From Cyathus striatus (Eukaryota; Basidiomycota; Agaricomycetes; Agaricales; Nidulariaceae), in assembly GCA_025738555.1 (NCBI GenBank), contig JAOVFP010000002.1:3658001-3722000 (forward strand): 64,000 nucleotides of DNA, read 5' to 3'. A program made the position numbers and the translations under genes. Positions within the stretch are counted from its first letter, which is position 1, and each line of letters begins with the position of its first letter. The notes under the pieces were generated by a model. That model made no database searches and was not told where the DNA came from. It saw only the letters and a program-made list of their open reading frames with translations. Shown piece after piece: positions 1 through 13,400 of the stretch.

Positions 1-3000
1 CTCTGGCAGTGTGGTAGAAGATTCCACGGGCTTTGCATTAGGGGAATCTGGGCGTTTAGCATCTGTGCGTATTCGTTTGACAACTTCAGGCCGTGGAATG
101 CTGTAAATGAACTTGGGTAAAAATTTCTATCCCAAAACAGAACGTGCCTGACCTTTCCATTGATATCTTTGTCGAAGAAAGCCCTGAATGAGATATTATC
201 TTTTCTGTGGAGACAGAGGAAACACTGGAAAGTGGGGCACGCGGAGCTGGTGATACGGTAGCATTCAAAGGAAGGTTAGGCCGGTGGGTGTCGGAGGTAT
301 TAGTTTGAGAGCTGGTAAGCGTTGTCGGAACAATGGGAGAGCGAGTTTTACTAGGCAAAATATTGTTACCAGTGGGTGGTTTGGGAGAGGCTGCGTTCAG
401 CTGTTGTTAAGATTTAATGCCAGGTCACAGAGTATTAACGAAAGGTGGACATACCTTGCTTCTCGTCTTTGGCGACGCCCACATAGATTCCCTCTTTTTC
501 AGGCTGGCTGAATATCTGCATGCATAACGTTAACTTGGGTCTACTAACCAGACACTGAAAACATACGCTCTGCCAAGGATTTTGAGATCGCCACGTTCCT
601 CTGTTTCGAGAAAACTATCCACAGCAGAATCGAGACTTGAACCAGTATCGCTGACCGATGCAAGAGGAAAAACGGGAAGGATCTCTTTCAACACGATAAT
701 GGCGTTATATACATGCATGAACTCTCTAGTTTGTATGCAGTCGATGAAGCACTACAAAAGTGGTGTTAATGATCCACTAGCACTAGAACGACTGAAACGT
801 ACTTTCAGCAATTTTCTATGCCATTTTCGTAACACTTGTTGGAATTCCGTCCATTTGATTAACTCAAAATCGCTGCTGTTATTCTTCATAACTCGCTGAA
901 GTCCAGGATGGTATACGTCTTTGCCGCCGACTTTGGTACGATTATCGTTAAGATACGTGTTTTCATCTTGATACCATTTTAAAAGGTCAGATAGTATTTC
1001 CTGGAGAAAACGGCCTATAGCATCTTTAGTAATACTATTGCTGTTTAGAATGGCTGATGAATACCGTAGTTGCGAGCTTCATATTCGCTGCATGAGAATA
1101 ATACTACTTTCACATGTTCTCCCAGTAACTAGAGTTTATCAGTCATGGCTAGACTCTCATCATTAGCTAGTTCTAAAGTTGTACCTTGTCATAACACATC
1201 AAGGTATGAAAGCCAGGAGTAGCTTGCGTATGCATAACTTTGATAAATTGTGCGCAAAAGTCGGCGTCCATTGGGGATAGCAAACAGCGAGGTTGTATAC
1301 AGTGTTCAATAAGAGCACTTACCAGCGTCAGCGGCTTAGGGCCTATCAACACATTAAGACATAATCCAAAGAGCAAAGCCTGTAAAACTTACAATGCGAA
1401 AACCACTGACGTTTCTCTCGAGATAAGCGTTTCAGAGTAAACATCCGGGATACTGTCTGCTCTCTGAATTCTTGCGCGAGGAGATTGACAAAGTTATTAT
1501 AGCGATCGCGCCGAGTACGATGGGCAGAGGCAGTGAGGCGCTTTTTTCTGTCGGAAGAACGGTCTGCAGTAATATACTTGCTGTCTTCTTCACGACTCAA
1601 CTGACGTAAAGCGCTGCCTTCTTCATTGTACCGTGCCGCAGGAGGCGCAAGATCGTACGAAGATAGTTGCCAGAACGTTAGGTAAAAACCTGGTCTGCGG
1701 AATAGAATTCAGTGTGTAAAACATTCCAACATATGATGGTACTGACCCGATAACTTCATATGCACTCCCCGGTGCAATTTTTTTAACGTCATCAAACAGA
1801 GCAGATAGCTGAGGGAGCCACGGAGTCTAATCGAAGAAACATACGTAGTTTAAACGCAACACAATGTTAATATAAACAAAAGTACATACTTCTGGAACGG
1901 CAGGAGCTAGCGTTATGGTAGTGTCGACCTCCATAGGTGTCTCATCATTTCCGGATGTTTCTTCTTTCACTTCATTCAGTGGCTCAGGTGTAGAAGTAGA
2001 TCCTATGGCGGGGGATGAAAATCTAGATGTGGAAGTCGTTGGTTCCCGCTTCGCAGTGAGCGCAGCTTTCAGACGTTTCTCCGCTTCCTCACTAGCAACT
2101 CTTTCCTGTTCTTGCATTTCGAGGGCACAGCTCTGCAAGAGAATTGTAAGAATACACTCTCAAAAATAAAGGAAGACCTACAAGGAGAGAGGCTTGAAGT
2201 ACTGGCCGAATGATTTGCATGCATATCGGAGCACAAATGCCATATATCTCACCCAGCTCGGATAAAGAAGGTAAGACTTTATTTGCGTAGTCTCGAGAAG
2301 GTACCACTGAGGGAGAAGTCAAAAGCTCAAGGTATTGAAGCAAAACGCCATGGGTCTGAAAATGTATGAGAGAGCTTCATGGTAACCAAGAAAGATACTT
2401 ACGGTATCGTACAGACTCGCCAAGGACTTCAAATGTGCATCCGGAGCCTTATACACGCATGCTTGGCGTTGTTGGGCTACTTGAATGAGTAGAGGTAAGG
2501 CCAAAGACGACTCCAGGAGGCTCTTGCCGAGCCTTTGAGGACCTTTAAGTACGGCATCACCAGGGTCAAGTCTAGCTCCACGTGTAGTAGAAGCAACAGC
2601 TTCTATTCTCAAAATTGGACCTCCGGCCATAGCTGCAATCTGAGGTTCGGAAAGACTAGGAAGTGGCTCGATTCCTGCCATCTTCCAGATGAGTTCTCGA
2701 AGAACTATAATCTCTGTAGTTTGTCCGTTATGTAGCTGATGGACTATATATTTTAGGACGGGAGATATATCAGCACTGTATCGCCGGAAAAGCATGCCAG
2801 TGAACGATGCGAGACCTATGATAATAGTTATAAAAAATCTAATAAGCAATTGAGAGAAATAAATACTCTTACTTTGTAGCCAGTCGGATGTGTTAACGCC
2901 ATCATCTTTAACACGATCTTTCGCAGGATTCGCAAAGGCATCAAGAATAACAAACACGAGCACATCAAAACCCATGTTTGTGACATATCGTAACGCTTGA

Positions 3001-5551
3001 ATTACGACATTGGCTAAATTATCGTACGCCATGATCTGATTAACTGCATTGGAAAAGAAAATGCAAGGGTTCGAGTGTGCAAGCTTTGCGACTGTCCCCG
3101 ATAAAGAGTCAATAGTATTGTGCGACAAGCGACGAAGTATGCCTTTGGACTCTCGGTCCGCTTGAACCTCGCGAATTCGAAGTTCAGGGTGTGACTTATA
3201 GACTGTTGCTTTCCATTCTCCATACAGCCGCCAACGCATAGTGGTTTCGTACTGTCGAATAATATTCCACACCTCCACAGTACACACCGCATTTCCTCGG
3301 ATTAGAGGCAAAGCTGGAAGAAGAAATTCACGTAGAATCTTAAACCAGAATTTGCGAACAACGTTCTCGGAATCAGGTTCTCCGATAGGTTTTCTCGTCT
3401 CCAGGTCAATAGGAATAGTTGATTGTAAATGAAGTCGCCCAAGTCTTAAAAATTTCGTCAAAAAGAGGGTATCACGGGAGACATGCAATCCTATGAACTG
3501 CATGAGTGGTTCAATCACATCCTCCAGATCTTCCAGAGACGAGCAAATTGGAACGCGATCAGCCCAGTCAGGAAAGAAGAAAATAAAGTCTGTTGTACCG
3601 GTTCCAGGGGGAGTCGGAGCCCAAAGAGTTAATTGCGGCTTTCGGGCAGTTGGTTGTATTATCCCGGATGCACCATAACGTGCGCGTGGCTGAGTAAAGA
3701 TTTGGTTTTTGTCTTTTGTAGTTATCAATGACTCGTATAAAGGAGACAGAGACACTTTCAAAATGCGAATCATAAGATCAGCAAGTTCAGGGCGCACGTC
3801 AACCAGCCATGGAAACTTCGACAGGATAGCGAGAGCTGGTTTTATCGCTCCCATTGCTAGCAGTGCCGAAACCAGTCCCACTTTTTGGTTGACATCCTTG
3901 ACATCCGCCTTCTTCGGTTCTACGGGCGTTGAAGCCTTCGCCTTCGTCTGAGAAGTGGTTCCACCGGACTCAAGCGGAGCAGCCATAGCGAGTTGACTTA
4001 TTTTGGCTCCTGAAATCCTACTTTGCACATCAGTTATGTAGGATTTTCGCAGATCGTCCATGTCAACATCCAGAGGCATTAGCTAATCCCAACATATAAA
4101 TGAGTACTGCGAATAATGATACCATGAAAGCCTTACATGTGAATACAAGTCTTCTAATGAAATAAAGCCTTCTCGGATTAGAAGAGCAGCAACAAGATAA
4201 AGACTTTTAGGAGTGGACTCTACAACCTCTGGGGACTTTGGAAGGCGCGTGAATGTAAGTGTAAGCCTATGTAATAAGAAAATAAAACCTCACGTTGTAG
4301 TATGAAAATTTAAAGCCCAGTACCTGAGCTAGTACACGAGGGCCAGCCTTCCCGGGAGCTGGTGCCTTCAATGAGCTTTGCTCTGCAAGTTCAAGTACTC
4401 TGTCCAAAGGTTTTCCTTTGTACGATCCTGAAGGCAAATCTAACTTCGTATCAACCATAGTATTTGTTGGTCGCTGATAGGATCCTAGCCAAGGAGAGCA
4501 CGATAAAAGTGCAAGAAAGAAGGTATAATGAGACGCCAGGTGAACCGAGAGAACATCAAGAATTATGTCCAACGCCCTGTTAGGATCCAAATCAAAATAT
4601 CCGATGAGGCTGATGACCTTCTCCCATACAGGTCGTGCACGCTCCTCGATTACGGCATACGACTCAGTAGGGCGTCCGGTCAAGGGAGAATGAGGTGGAC
4701 CAAGACTGTTGGTCAACTCGACTGTTAACTTGCTATAACCTTCGGATTCCTCACGAAGAAGATTAAACTTGTTTTGCTTGTAACTGTTAAGCACAAAATA
4801 TAAGCGATAAATCATTGCAGCTTCTCCAACTAACGCACAAGAGCCCGGTCCTTGTTCTTATTTCTTTCTTATCGAGAATCATCTTATCAGGAATAATAGA
4901 AACAGCAGCGAGTACGGATGAGTCGAGACGCTCTCGACAACAATAGGGTGTAATGATCTCATATGCCTGTCACGCAGTGAAGTTAGCGACGAAGGGTACC
5001 ATGAATTAATTTAGCCACATACCAGGAGATTCCTTACTACCGCATATAATCTCTGTTTATCTTCCTCGCCATTGTGCTTTGCTTTATTCGCTGTAGCCAG
5101 TTCAGAAGAATTCGTTTTGGTGCCAGCAATGGTATTCTTTGCATCAGAAAGAATCTCATCCAACTCAGCATCGACAGACCAAATCATGTCGACGAGATGT
5201 TCCCCGAATATGGTTGTATTCGCAGAACTTGTAGATGAGTTGGCGGAGGAAGAAGGAAGAGCGCTAAGTACCGAGCGAACGAAATTCGCGAAATCTACAG
5301 GTGTGAGTGAGGGAACAGGGGACCAGGTCGTCAGCGTGGCCGCGAGAAGTGTGTGATATGTTGTTGTTAAAACGTCCAAACACCGTGAATCAGAAGGATT
5401 GCAGTGAGGAGCAATCAAGATGTTGCGACTAAGTGTCAACGTAGTCAATACTAGTTCGAGCTGAGAGGTGTTTCCAATATGCGTACCATTCTGAATCACC
5501 ACCTTTCATCCAGTTGGATAGACAGTTACGAACAGTGATTAAGACATCCAT
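1..5551 (-). CDS. THO2: THO complex subunit 2, 3' end off window
   Basis: Largest subunit of the THO complex, which couples RNA polymerase II elongation to mRNA packaging and export in the nucleus. The N-terminus at 5551 reads MDVLITVRNCLSNWMKGGD, a typical Tho2 start. It is followed by LVDMIWSVDAELDEIL (about 5160-5205), a segment with VIEERARPVWEKVISLIGYFDLDPNRAL (4560-4660), and a 586-residue open stretch at 2319-4079 with SLYDTVSIF-type Tho2 core sequence near its end. Further 3' come MDADFCAQFIKVMHTQ (about 1270) and RRDRYNNFVNLLAQEFREQ (about 1480), all Tho2 signatures. The left edge lies in the Ser/Pro/basic disordered tail, so the stop codon is outside. The splice between 5428 and 5502 could not be resolved cleanly; a frameshift there is not excluded. 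Divergent from the exchanger gene at 6110. Confidence 0.92.
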
Positions 5552-6109
5552 AGTTCGCGCTGCGAACACGTAGAGCAGAAGGATGAGAAATATGAAACGG
5601 TGAACGCCACAAGTTTGTATACCGAAGTCAGAAGTCTGCAATGTGCACATTGTTATTCTCAAATTGTCAACCAGGCTTATATCAAATACTTGTAAACAAC
5701 TAATTGTTCATAGAAATCAAACAGAAATTATTGAAACTGAAGTCTGACAGGATATCTACTACTATCTCGGCCCTCAAACTAAGCAAAGTATAGCTTTTCA
5801 TGGCTTGTTCCGTTCTGCACTGAAAGTCAATTGAAACTGTGAACTTCACTACATTCTTTTCAAAATTTGGTCCCAACTTCAAGCTTGCCCTTAAGCCGAA
5901 CATGGTCTGCCACAAGCGCCCGTCCGATCAAGGCCAGTGAATCACGCCAACAGTGCCAACTCCACATGTCACTTCCTGCACGAGGGTGTCGAGAATTGGC
6001 CGAGCATATTGGTTAGCACCTAAAGTACAACTTATCCTACGTACGTGTTCATTTACGCGCTTTAAAGACCTGAAGCTGAAGTCCAGAGACAACAGCACGC
6101 CAAGTCTCG
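5552..6109. other. Intergenic, divergent promoter region
   Basis: A 558-bp gap between the start codons of THO2 (minus) and the Ca2+/H+ exchanger (plus). It must hold both promoters. I see no repeat, RNA gene or convincing extra coding sequence; the short open frames here show no family resemblance. Confidence 0.6.
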
Positions 6110-8222
6110 ATGTCACAGCAGATTTCTCGCCATCGGAATAGTCACCACTCTCCTCGAGACGAGGAGGTTGGCGAGGACATTGCCCCTCGAAAGGAAGGCT
6201 CTACACATGCAAAAAAAGAGGCGACAACGTATTTCGCTGATGACTCCAACCGTGACAAACGAGGGCTTTATCGTATTTGGAACAGGTTCACTCGCAAAGG
6301 CAAGAAGAATATTACTGTTGCGGAAAGTTTGTACGCAATTGCTTTCTCTTCCTGTGAGTAGCGGTTTCAATGCCCACTGGCACAAATTGACTATACAACA
6401 TCTGTCTTTAGGGCTTAATATCCTACTTATATTGTGGCCATTTGCCTGGGCATCTCATTTTAGGTGGTCCCCGACTGTTACTTTTATTCGTAAGTTCTGT
6501 TTCTTTTGAGTATTTGGAAATTATTTTGCATGTTTAATTTAGTCTTCTTTTGTAGTTTCTTTCCTTTCCATCATTCCGTTGGAAAGGCTTTTTGACTATG
6601 GAGGAGAACAAATGGCTTTCTATTGTGGCAAAGAATTGGGAGACTTTATAGTCATTACTCTAAACAAGTGTGCATTTACTTTCACTGTAATCTGAATGTG
6701 GCTGACAATGGCTACAGCGCTGTCGAAGCAACACTTGCAATAATTTTGTTGCTGAAGTGCGAGTAAGCACATTTCTACACGCAGAAATTCTGGAAATGAC
6801 TTTTTCGCCCTTATAGATTGAAGCTTCTACAATCCACTATCATAGGTATTATACTTCAATAGAAAATAGTGCAACGTCGCTGAAAAGACATTAGGTGTAA
6901 TAGTTTTGCATTTGCTTCTAATCCCCGGAGTATCGTTCATCACGGGCGGCGCTCGAATTTTGGAACAAGATTTGCATCCTCAAACGACTGAACTAAATCA
7001 TACACTTTTAACAGTTGGGTAAATTTGCTGCGTATGCTTATGACTTCAATAGTAAATACTGACATGCGCTCACCACGTGTTAGAGTTTTGAGTCTCTTAA
7101 TCCCGGCCGCTTTTTTTTCAGCCTTGGACAGAGCTCCAATTAGCAGTGCCCTCGAACCAACGCAAAGCATTATTAGCGACACTGGCCGTGATGAATTCTT
7201 GAGGATGAGCAGAGGAATCGCTATATTACTACTGCTTTTGTGTGTATACGCACTATTTTTTTTTCTTTATTTGTTCTAATTTGATCACTACTGCTACAAA
7301 GGTATATCTGCTCTCGCGTTTACTTGCATAACCCTCCTGGAGACGATAATGCTCTCCGCCCTGCTACGAATGCGCCTAGGGAATTAACGCACGAAGAAGC
7401 GCAACTCGAAGCCGAAGATCCCGAATTGAACCAATATGTATGTGTAGTCATGATCATTATTACTGTCTCTATTATGGCTGTCACTGCTGAATGGGTAGGT
7501 AATATACCGGGTAATCTCAGTTGCGACTAACACTTCTTTCAGTTAGTTGAAAGCATCGAATTTGTCAGGGAAAGAAAGGTTACCGAAGAGTAAATTCACT
7601 TTACTTTGGAAGCGATTTCATGGCACTGATTGAAATCATCCAGGTGGTTTGGTTTGATCCTCCTCCCATTCGTTTCCTTTGCTGCAGACGGGACCGTAGC
7701 TGTCGTGTTTTTTATACGCTCTGCAATTCTTCATTATAATAATGAAGCTCCTCCTCCTAATATCCTCGCAAAGGCTAGGGCAATCGATCTCAGCGTACAA
7801 TTCTCGCTTTTTTGGATGCCTTTCTTCATATTACTAGGGTGGTGGACTGGTAGGCCGATGCATTTATTATTTGGTATGTATAGTTGTTGTCAGGTTGAAC
7901 CAACATCTCACTGCGCTCTGTTGCTATCAAGATTTCTTTGAAGTGTCTGTCGTATTAGGAGCCTGCTTCGTGGTTAATTATGTTACTGCTGATGCGAAAA
8001 CTAATTGGGCGGAAGGATTTGCGATGGTTGTCTTCTACATCATAATTGTAAGTAAAACTTATCACGCACACCGCATAAATTCCTTAATAAACCTTGTAGG
8101 CTTTGTGTGCCTGGTACTATCCAGGACAGGCGGAAATTATTCTCATGAATGCTTCGGAAAATTCGCAATGTCTTAGTGTTGCTGAAGCAATCTCCAGCGC
8201 AGGGAGTATAAACGGCGAATGA
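6110..8222 (+). CDS. CAX-type Ca2+/H+ (sodium/calcium exchanger family) antiporter
   Basis: Vacuolar-type cation/proton antiporter that moves Ca2+ out of the cytosol in exchange for H+. The start at 6110 (MSQQISRHRNSHHSPRD) opens a charged cytosolic tail. The first half has the alpha-repeat LNNAVEATLAIILLLKCE followed by STIIGVIVLHLLLIPGVSFITGG. A middle loop reads ICSRVYLHNPPGDDNA. The second half has AEWLVESIEFVRE, then EEWFGLILLPFVSFAADG and TADAKTNWAEGFAMV. At least eight short introns join in frame, for example donors at 6355, 6490 and 7498. The stop is at 8220-8222, 45 bp from the convergent tafazzin stop. About ten membrane helices are expected. Family assignment is strong; ion specificity and vacuolar location are inferred from relatives. 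Confidence 0.88.
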
Positions 8223-8267
8223 TTGTTTTCCTGGCTCAGGGTTGCTTTAGTACGTGATGGATAATCG

Positions 8268-9379
8268 TTACAATGGATCAAAAAGTCTGTCGCCTGAGAC
8301 GGAGCGGCCCAGAGCCTCTACACTACGCTGTACTAAAGCCGTTACTTGTTTCCGTATCCTGGGCTTATGCACTGCTGAATCCGCAGACCAGCTGTCAATT
8401 GGAGCGTCGTTGCCTGAATCCATAACATCCCTCCTGATGCGACTAAGGGCGTCGAGAAATGTATGCGGTGGTATGGGATCGCCGAACGTGATAGAGAGTT
8501 GAGCGCCTATGCGAGGCAAATACTTGTAAGGAAAAGAACGCCCCTCGGGCATGAGCCTGTCGAACCCTGTGAGCCACATTGGTATAATGACCGGGGGTAT
8601 CTCAGCTTCCATCAATATACGACCACTACACAAATATGAGATGAGTTATCATTGTTTGATGAAGGGATACGTACACGCCCCACTTAAATCTAGGTAACGA
8701 TGCTCGACCAAACTGGTCAATCTGATAGGTACCGGGTTGATTCACTTTTCCTTCTCCGTACAAATGAACCTTTACAAACAGTTATAAATCGAATAAAATA
8801 AAATAAACATTCACTTACCCAGCCACCTTTATTGAGTTTGTCGATTGCCGAGTCAACGGCGGGTTGAAAAATGCCTTGGCCACGACATGTTTCAAGTGTT
8901 TGGCCTAAGCGAAAGAAAGTAGAAAAGAGTCTTGCTGCCGCCTTTGATGAGTATCTGCATTTACCGAGGAAAACACCCACGAGTTAGTAAATATGATATC
9001 TGAGGCACCCAAAGCCCAGCGAGTTGTTTTCGGATTACAATAGTATCGAATGGGTAGCACCCCCCACGCAAGTGGGTCGTCTAAGCTGCAGGGGATGTGT
9101 GAGCGGCATAGGTTAATGACAGACTCTGAGCTGGAGCTACGTGGATATATGATTTGAAACTGTTTTTTATCTATAGTTAAATAATGTATCAGGGAAGAAC
9201 TAAAACGGGGTACCAGTAACAATCCCCTGTCCGTTCTTCCTACTAGTGTCGCTGTGTTCAAGGGCAGCGACAAGCGTCGGCAGGCCCCTGACGGTTATTG
9301 AACACATGCCTGAGTTGAGGAATGCCTTGCATGTGAGGCCGACAGCAGCAACGGTAGCAGTGGAGAGAAGAGAAGACAT
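8268..9379 (-). CDS. TAZ1: Tafazzin (cardiolipin-remodelling acyltransferase)
   Basis: Mitochondrial transacylase that remodels cardiolipin. Six exons join exactly in phase: 9379-9214, 9159-9141, 9085-8981, 8930-8819, 8769-8675 and 8625-8268, giving 284 residues, close to short fungal and animal tafazzins. The start is the Met of MSSLLSTATVAAVGLTCKAF. The catalytic HX4D motif reads NHISTLDD and is mostly encoded by the 19-nt exon at 9159-9141. Downstream are LFSTFFRLGQTLET, GGWVHLYGEGKVNQPG, PRFKWGVGRILMEAEIPP and WLTGFDRLMPEG, all hallmarks of the family. The intron at 8980-8931 is 50 nt and was placed by the family match. Divergent from the small gene at 9714; convergent with the exchanger. 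Confidence 0.93.
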
Positions 9380-9713
9380 GCGCGGGGTGATGAGAATGGA
9401 TAATGCTGGAGGGCGGGGTCGGGAGTAATGGCTTACACAATAGAGCTTACTGTTAGTGTGTTAATAAATTGCAAATAAACGCAAATAGAATGTGATCGAG
9501 AGTCGAGACTCAGAGATTGCTCAGAGAGGTCACGCGTCACGACTCAACCAGAGGCCAGCCGCCATAGAGACCCGCGTTGGAGAAGGACCGGTCGGTCACC
9601 AGCTGCTGCTCCTCCTGGTACACTCATTTATATACCCCGTCCTCGTCCCTTCCTTCTCCACTGCTTCCCTTCCTTTTGCGCTGTTGCGCCTTTGCGCCGC
9701 GCCTCCAGCAATC
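9380..9713. other. Divergent promoter, TAZ1 / 9714 gene
   Basis: A 334-bp gap between two divergent start codons. It holds a TATA-like TTTATATAC at about 9627-9636, roughly 80 bp before the 9714 start, and one ACGCGT hexamer at 9532-9537. The stretch before the 9714 start is pyrimidine-rich, as is common in fungal leaders. No coding sequence recognised. Confidence 0.5.
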
Positions 9714-10167
9714 ATGTTGGCTCTGATGGCTTTGAGCTCCCTTGCAGCCCTTCTCTTCGTCTACTTCTTCATGCCTGCTCTGTGGCTATCGATGTTGTCG
9801 GCGGACGAGTCCCTGGACGCTCATGAATCTGGCCTCACCTTGGTTGCATCTCGTATGTTACTATCTGTCCCTCAATTTGCTTGGTCTTACTGTGCAATTT
9901 CTCTTTTCCAGGCAACCCTTTCCGCGAGACTGGCCCACCGGCCAACATGGCAAAGCTCATTCTGCTGCGTCATAAGGTGCTTAGAATCCAAGCCTTATTT
10001 CTTTTGTCTCTTCTCATCATCTTTGGCAGATTCAGACCAGCAACAGAAAGAGGCGTAGTTCTTCTCATTCAAGACAAGCATCACGACTGTACAATGTCCC
10101 CACTACGCGCCAAAAACCATCATGGATTCGCTTTGGAAAACCTTTCGCTGGGAAGCAATATCATTAA
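9714..10167 (+). CDS. Small membrane-anchored protein, unrecognised
   Basis: Three exons (9714-9852, 9912-9976, 10030-10167) join in phase to 113 residues. The protein starts with a hydrophobic segment, LALMALSSLAALLFVYFFMP (residues 2-21), so it has a signal anchor or signal peptide. Next come a polar linker (ADESLDAHESGLTLVASR), the stretch NPFRETGPPANMAKLILLRHK, and a very basic tail rich in Ser and Arg that ends KPFAGKQYH. Introns have normal GT-AG ends of 59 and 53 nt. I do not recognise a family. Exon phase, a sensible start and the upstream TATA-like box argue that it is real. Function unknown; a single-pass protein with a basic, RNA- or nucleus-facing tail is possible. Confidence 0.6.
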
Positions 10168-10455
10168 TATATTATTCGTGGCTTCAAAGCTGTTGTTTAT
10201 TCTTCATTGGTCGCTCTTATGCGAGTTCAACGTCAACCTTGATACCCTTTTCCTACTTGTATTGCGTCCCCTTTCTCCAGTATTAGCCGATGGCCTGTTA
10301 AGACCTTTGCCAGCGCCCCCTCTTCTATTATACAATACTAGATATCCTGTAAACTACATTACATACGAGGAGGAAAATTCACAATTTGGTACACAAGAGC
10401 AAAACAATGCAGCCTGATGACATAGTAAGTATATACACAACTGTATATCCAAAAC

Positions 10456-13400
10456 TTATCCAAAAAGAGCGCTTCTATCAACTGCAGCCAATACGCTTGC
10501 TTGCGCTCTTAACTTGTTTTTCGTTTCTCCACTGGATTCTGGTGCTGCACTTTTCTGACGTCCACGTAGCGAACCACCGCCACTTTTTGTTTTTGACCTG
10601 CCTTTAACGTGACCAGTCACTGCCGCACCTTCCGTTCTTCGAGCTATTCCGCCATGCTTAGAATGCTTCTCTTGGTTATACCAGACCTTCTGACGATTCC
10701 GTTGATAACCAGCTTCAGCAGTCAGTTCTCTCATATCAGCCGTCTAATCAACCAGTTCAGTAATACAACCTCCGAAGATTAGGAACACAAACATACCACA
10801 TCAGCCTCGCCGTCAGCTATGTCTAATTCACTGTTGCGAGAAATGATCTTCGTCCTTGTAGCCGCTGTCTTTACACGGATCGTTCTCTCCCCATCCGAAT
10901 CATCATCTATCCAAGAAACATCTTCTGGATCAATCTAACAATGATGAAAGATCAACATCGCAATATTATTAACTGTATTATTATTTTTTACCTCATTCCT
11001 ACGTTCGACGAGCTCACGAGCCCGGCGCTGAATTTCCGTGCGTGTCACAAAACTGTCTTGTTCTTCATCCGAGTCATTCATTTTTGATGTATCTTCTTGT
11101 TGAGACTCCAATGTTTGAAGATGGACAAAACTATCATCTTCGTCAATTACACCTTGCTCATACGCTATGTAGAACGCTTTTGTTGTATCGTCCCCAGCTG
11201 AAACTCGATATTTCAGACATCGCGCATGAAATGATAGATGTCGACTTACCCAATGCCATAATATCTCCACGGTCAATCTTTTGCTTCTTGTACATTCCCC
11301 TTCGAATCCTTCTATTCTCTTCGCCCTCGTCACTTTCGTCCCCACTGTCATCTAATCCTAAACCTCCGTGTCTACGTTTCTTTCTCATTTCTCCAGTAAC
11401 GACTGCTTTATGATACTGTTCTAACTGGGCGTCATCAACACCTTCTTGCTCCCTGTAAATATTCTCATATCAATATCTTGCTATCAAAGAGAAAGACTAG
11501 CTTACTTGAATTTTTCTATGACCAACTCTGCGGCCAATGTGGAATCATCCATCTCCTGATCATCCACTAGAGTCTCTAAGGTTTTATCCTGATCTTCATC
11601 GTCACCACCCTCGTTATCATTGCTCCTTGCAAAACCGAAAATATTGTCTTCGTCGGATTCTTCTGCTTCGGCCTCAATAAATTCGGATTTCTCCAATAAC
11701 TTGCGCCTTGCTTCAGTACGTTTCACAATCGCCGCTCCATTCGATAAAAGAGTGAATGCATTCTGAATGCGTCGCGGACTCGAGACAGACCCGCCTTTCT
11801 TCAAGCGTTTAAGTTCCACCTCTGGTGAGTCGAACTCCGATGTTGTTGCGAGAGAAAGAGTTCGAAGTGGAGTACGCTGCGAGAAGCTAGGTCCAGATAC
11901 ACCAGGACTCCAACCAGGTCTCTCGGATACCAAAGGTGGCCTATAAACCACAGGAGTAGAAGCTTCAGGTCTTGTCTGAGTAAGGAAACTATCGGAATGT
12001 TACGCAAGCACGTAGAATACATATTTATCGTCTCGCTTACCCTAAGTCGTTGACGTATAGCTCAGGCTGTTTCTGTAGGTTCCTGTTAGCTGCCTCTACC
12101 AAATATTCCTGTTCTTTCTCAAAGATTGCATCCGCTTGCCTCAACAGCTTTTCGTTCACCCTAAAAGCGGGTTGAAGTTTAATATCTTGTGTTAGTTCGA
12201 GAGATTGCTTGGCAGACAGCTTCATTGAAAATACTGTGGTTAGTAACGTAAGAGCAGCACAGAGAAATACTAACATTCTGTTGGTTTTTATCAATTACTG
12301 TAGGCATAGTAGGGGAGAATAAATCATCGATTTCAACATTATGAGAAGTCGGATAGTCGGGAAGCGGCGCAGGTTCCTCGTCGGAGAACTGGGAGAACAC
12401 CAATGCGCCTCTATCACCACTGATTATAGGAACTAGGGATAGACTTGCGGGTAAAGAAGGTAAAGGGGAAGTAGGGGGTCTTCGAAGTTCTGTAAATTCT
12501 TGAGAAAGATTTCTGGGCCGCACAGGGCTACAGATATGATCCTTAGGTGAAAGAACTCCTAATGGAACTCGATCTTCCTCCATATCGTCGAAGTCGTCAC
12601 ATAGGGAAACATGCGGAGGGGACATGCTTAAGCCTCTCTCGCTTACATCCTCTTGCAATAATGAATGTCGTACGACGGCTTTATTCTCCTTGTCTTCAGA
12701 TCGATCAAACATAAATCTTGTATCATTTTCTTTGTTGTTCTCGTCGACTTCCACAAACTCTTCAGATGAAGATTCAGGCGCACGACGAACGTGTTCAACA
12801 TCCTCGTCATCGGAATCAATGATTATGTGTCGAGACCGTCGAGCCTTAACAATATTTGCCTCCTCCAATATGCCTTCGCCACTTCTCGAATCGATGTCAT
12901 CGTTCACGAGTTCTTGGTCACCATCGTCGCTCTTATGAGCAGACTGCTCATGATTTGACTTTTCTGGAACCCATTCCTCGTCGCTGATATCGGTATCATG
13001 CTCTTCGCCTTCAAATACTGCTCCCTCGCGCCCCTCGGTGCCTAATGTTTGAAGAGCTTTTTTAGCATACATATTCAGTCTTTCTTCCTTGGCTAACTCC
13101 TCTTCTTTTGGTACATCCTTAACGGGCTTCCCACCTCTCTTGACCCACTCCTTTTCTTTTTGTTTTATTGCTTCCATATTTTGTTTGCGTACTTGTTCAG
13201 CTAAAAATTTGCTCAGCGATTGGTGAGACGATGCACTCTCTGTGAGACGCTGGCAAACATTGTTGGTGGTAGGGGCCCTGTCTTTCCGCGGGGACTGAAC
13301 GTTGGTTCCAGCGAAACCAAGATGTTTCTTATGTGTCCTTGAAACTTTCTTTCTTCCGGATTTCCGCTCTGCATCCTCCCGTTTAATAAGGGATCTCATT

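Noticed and set aside
8931..8980. Apparent frameshift in tafazzin
   Set aside because: A normal 50-nt GT-AG intron gives TNSLFSTFFRLGQTLET in frame, so no mutation is needed.
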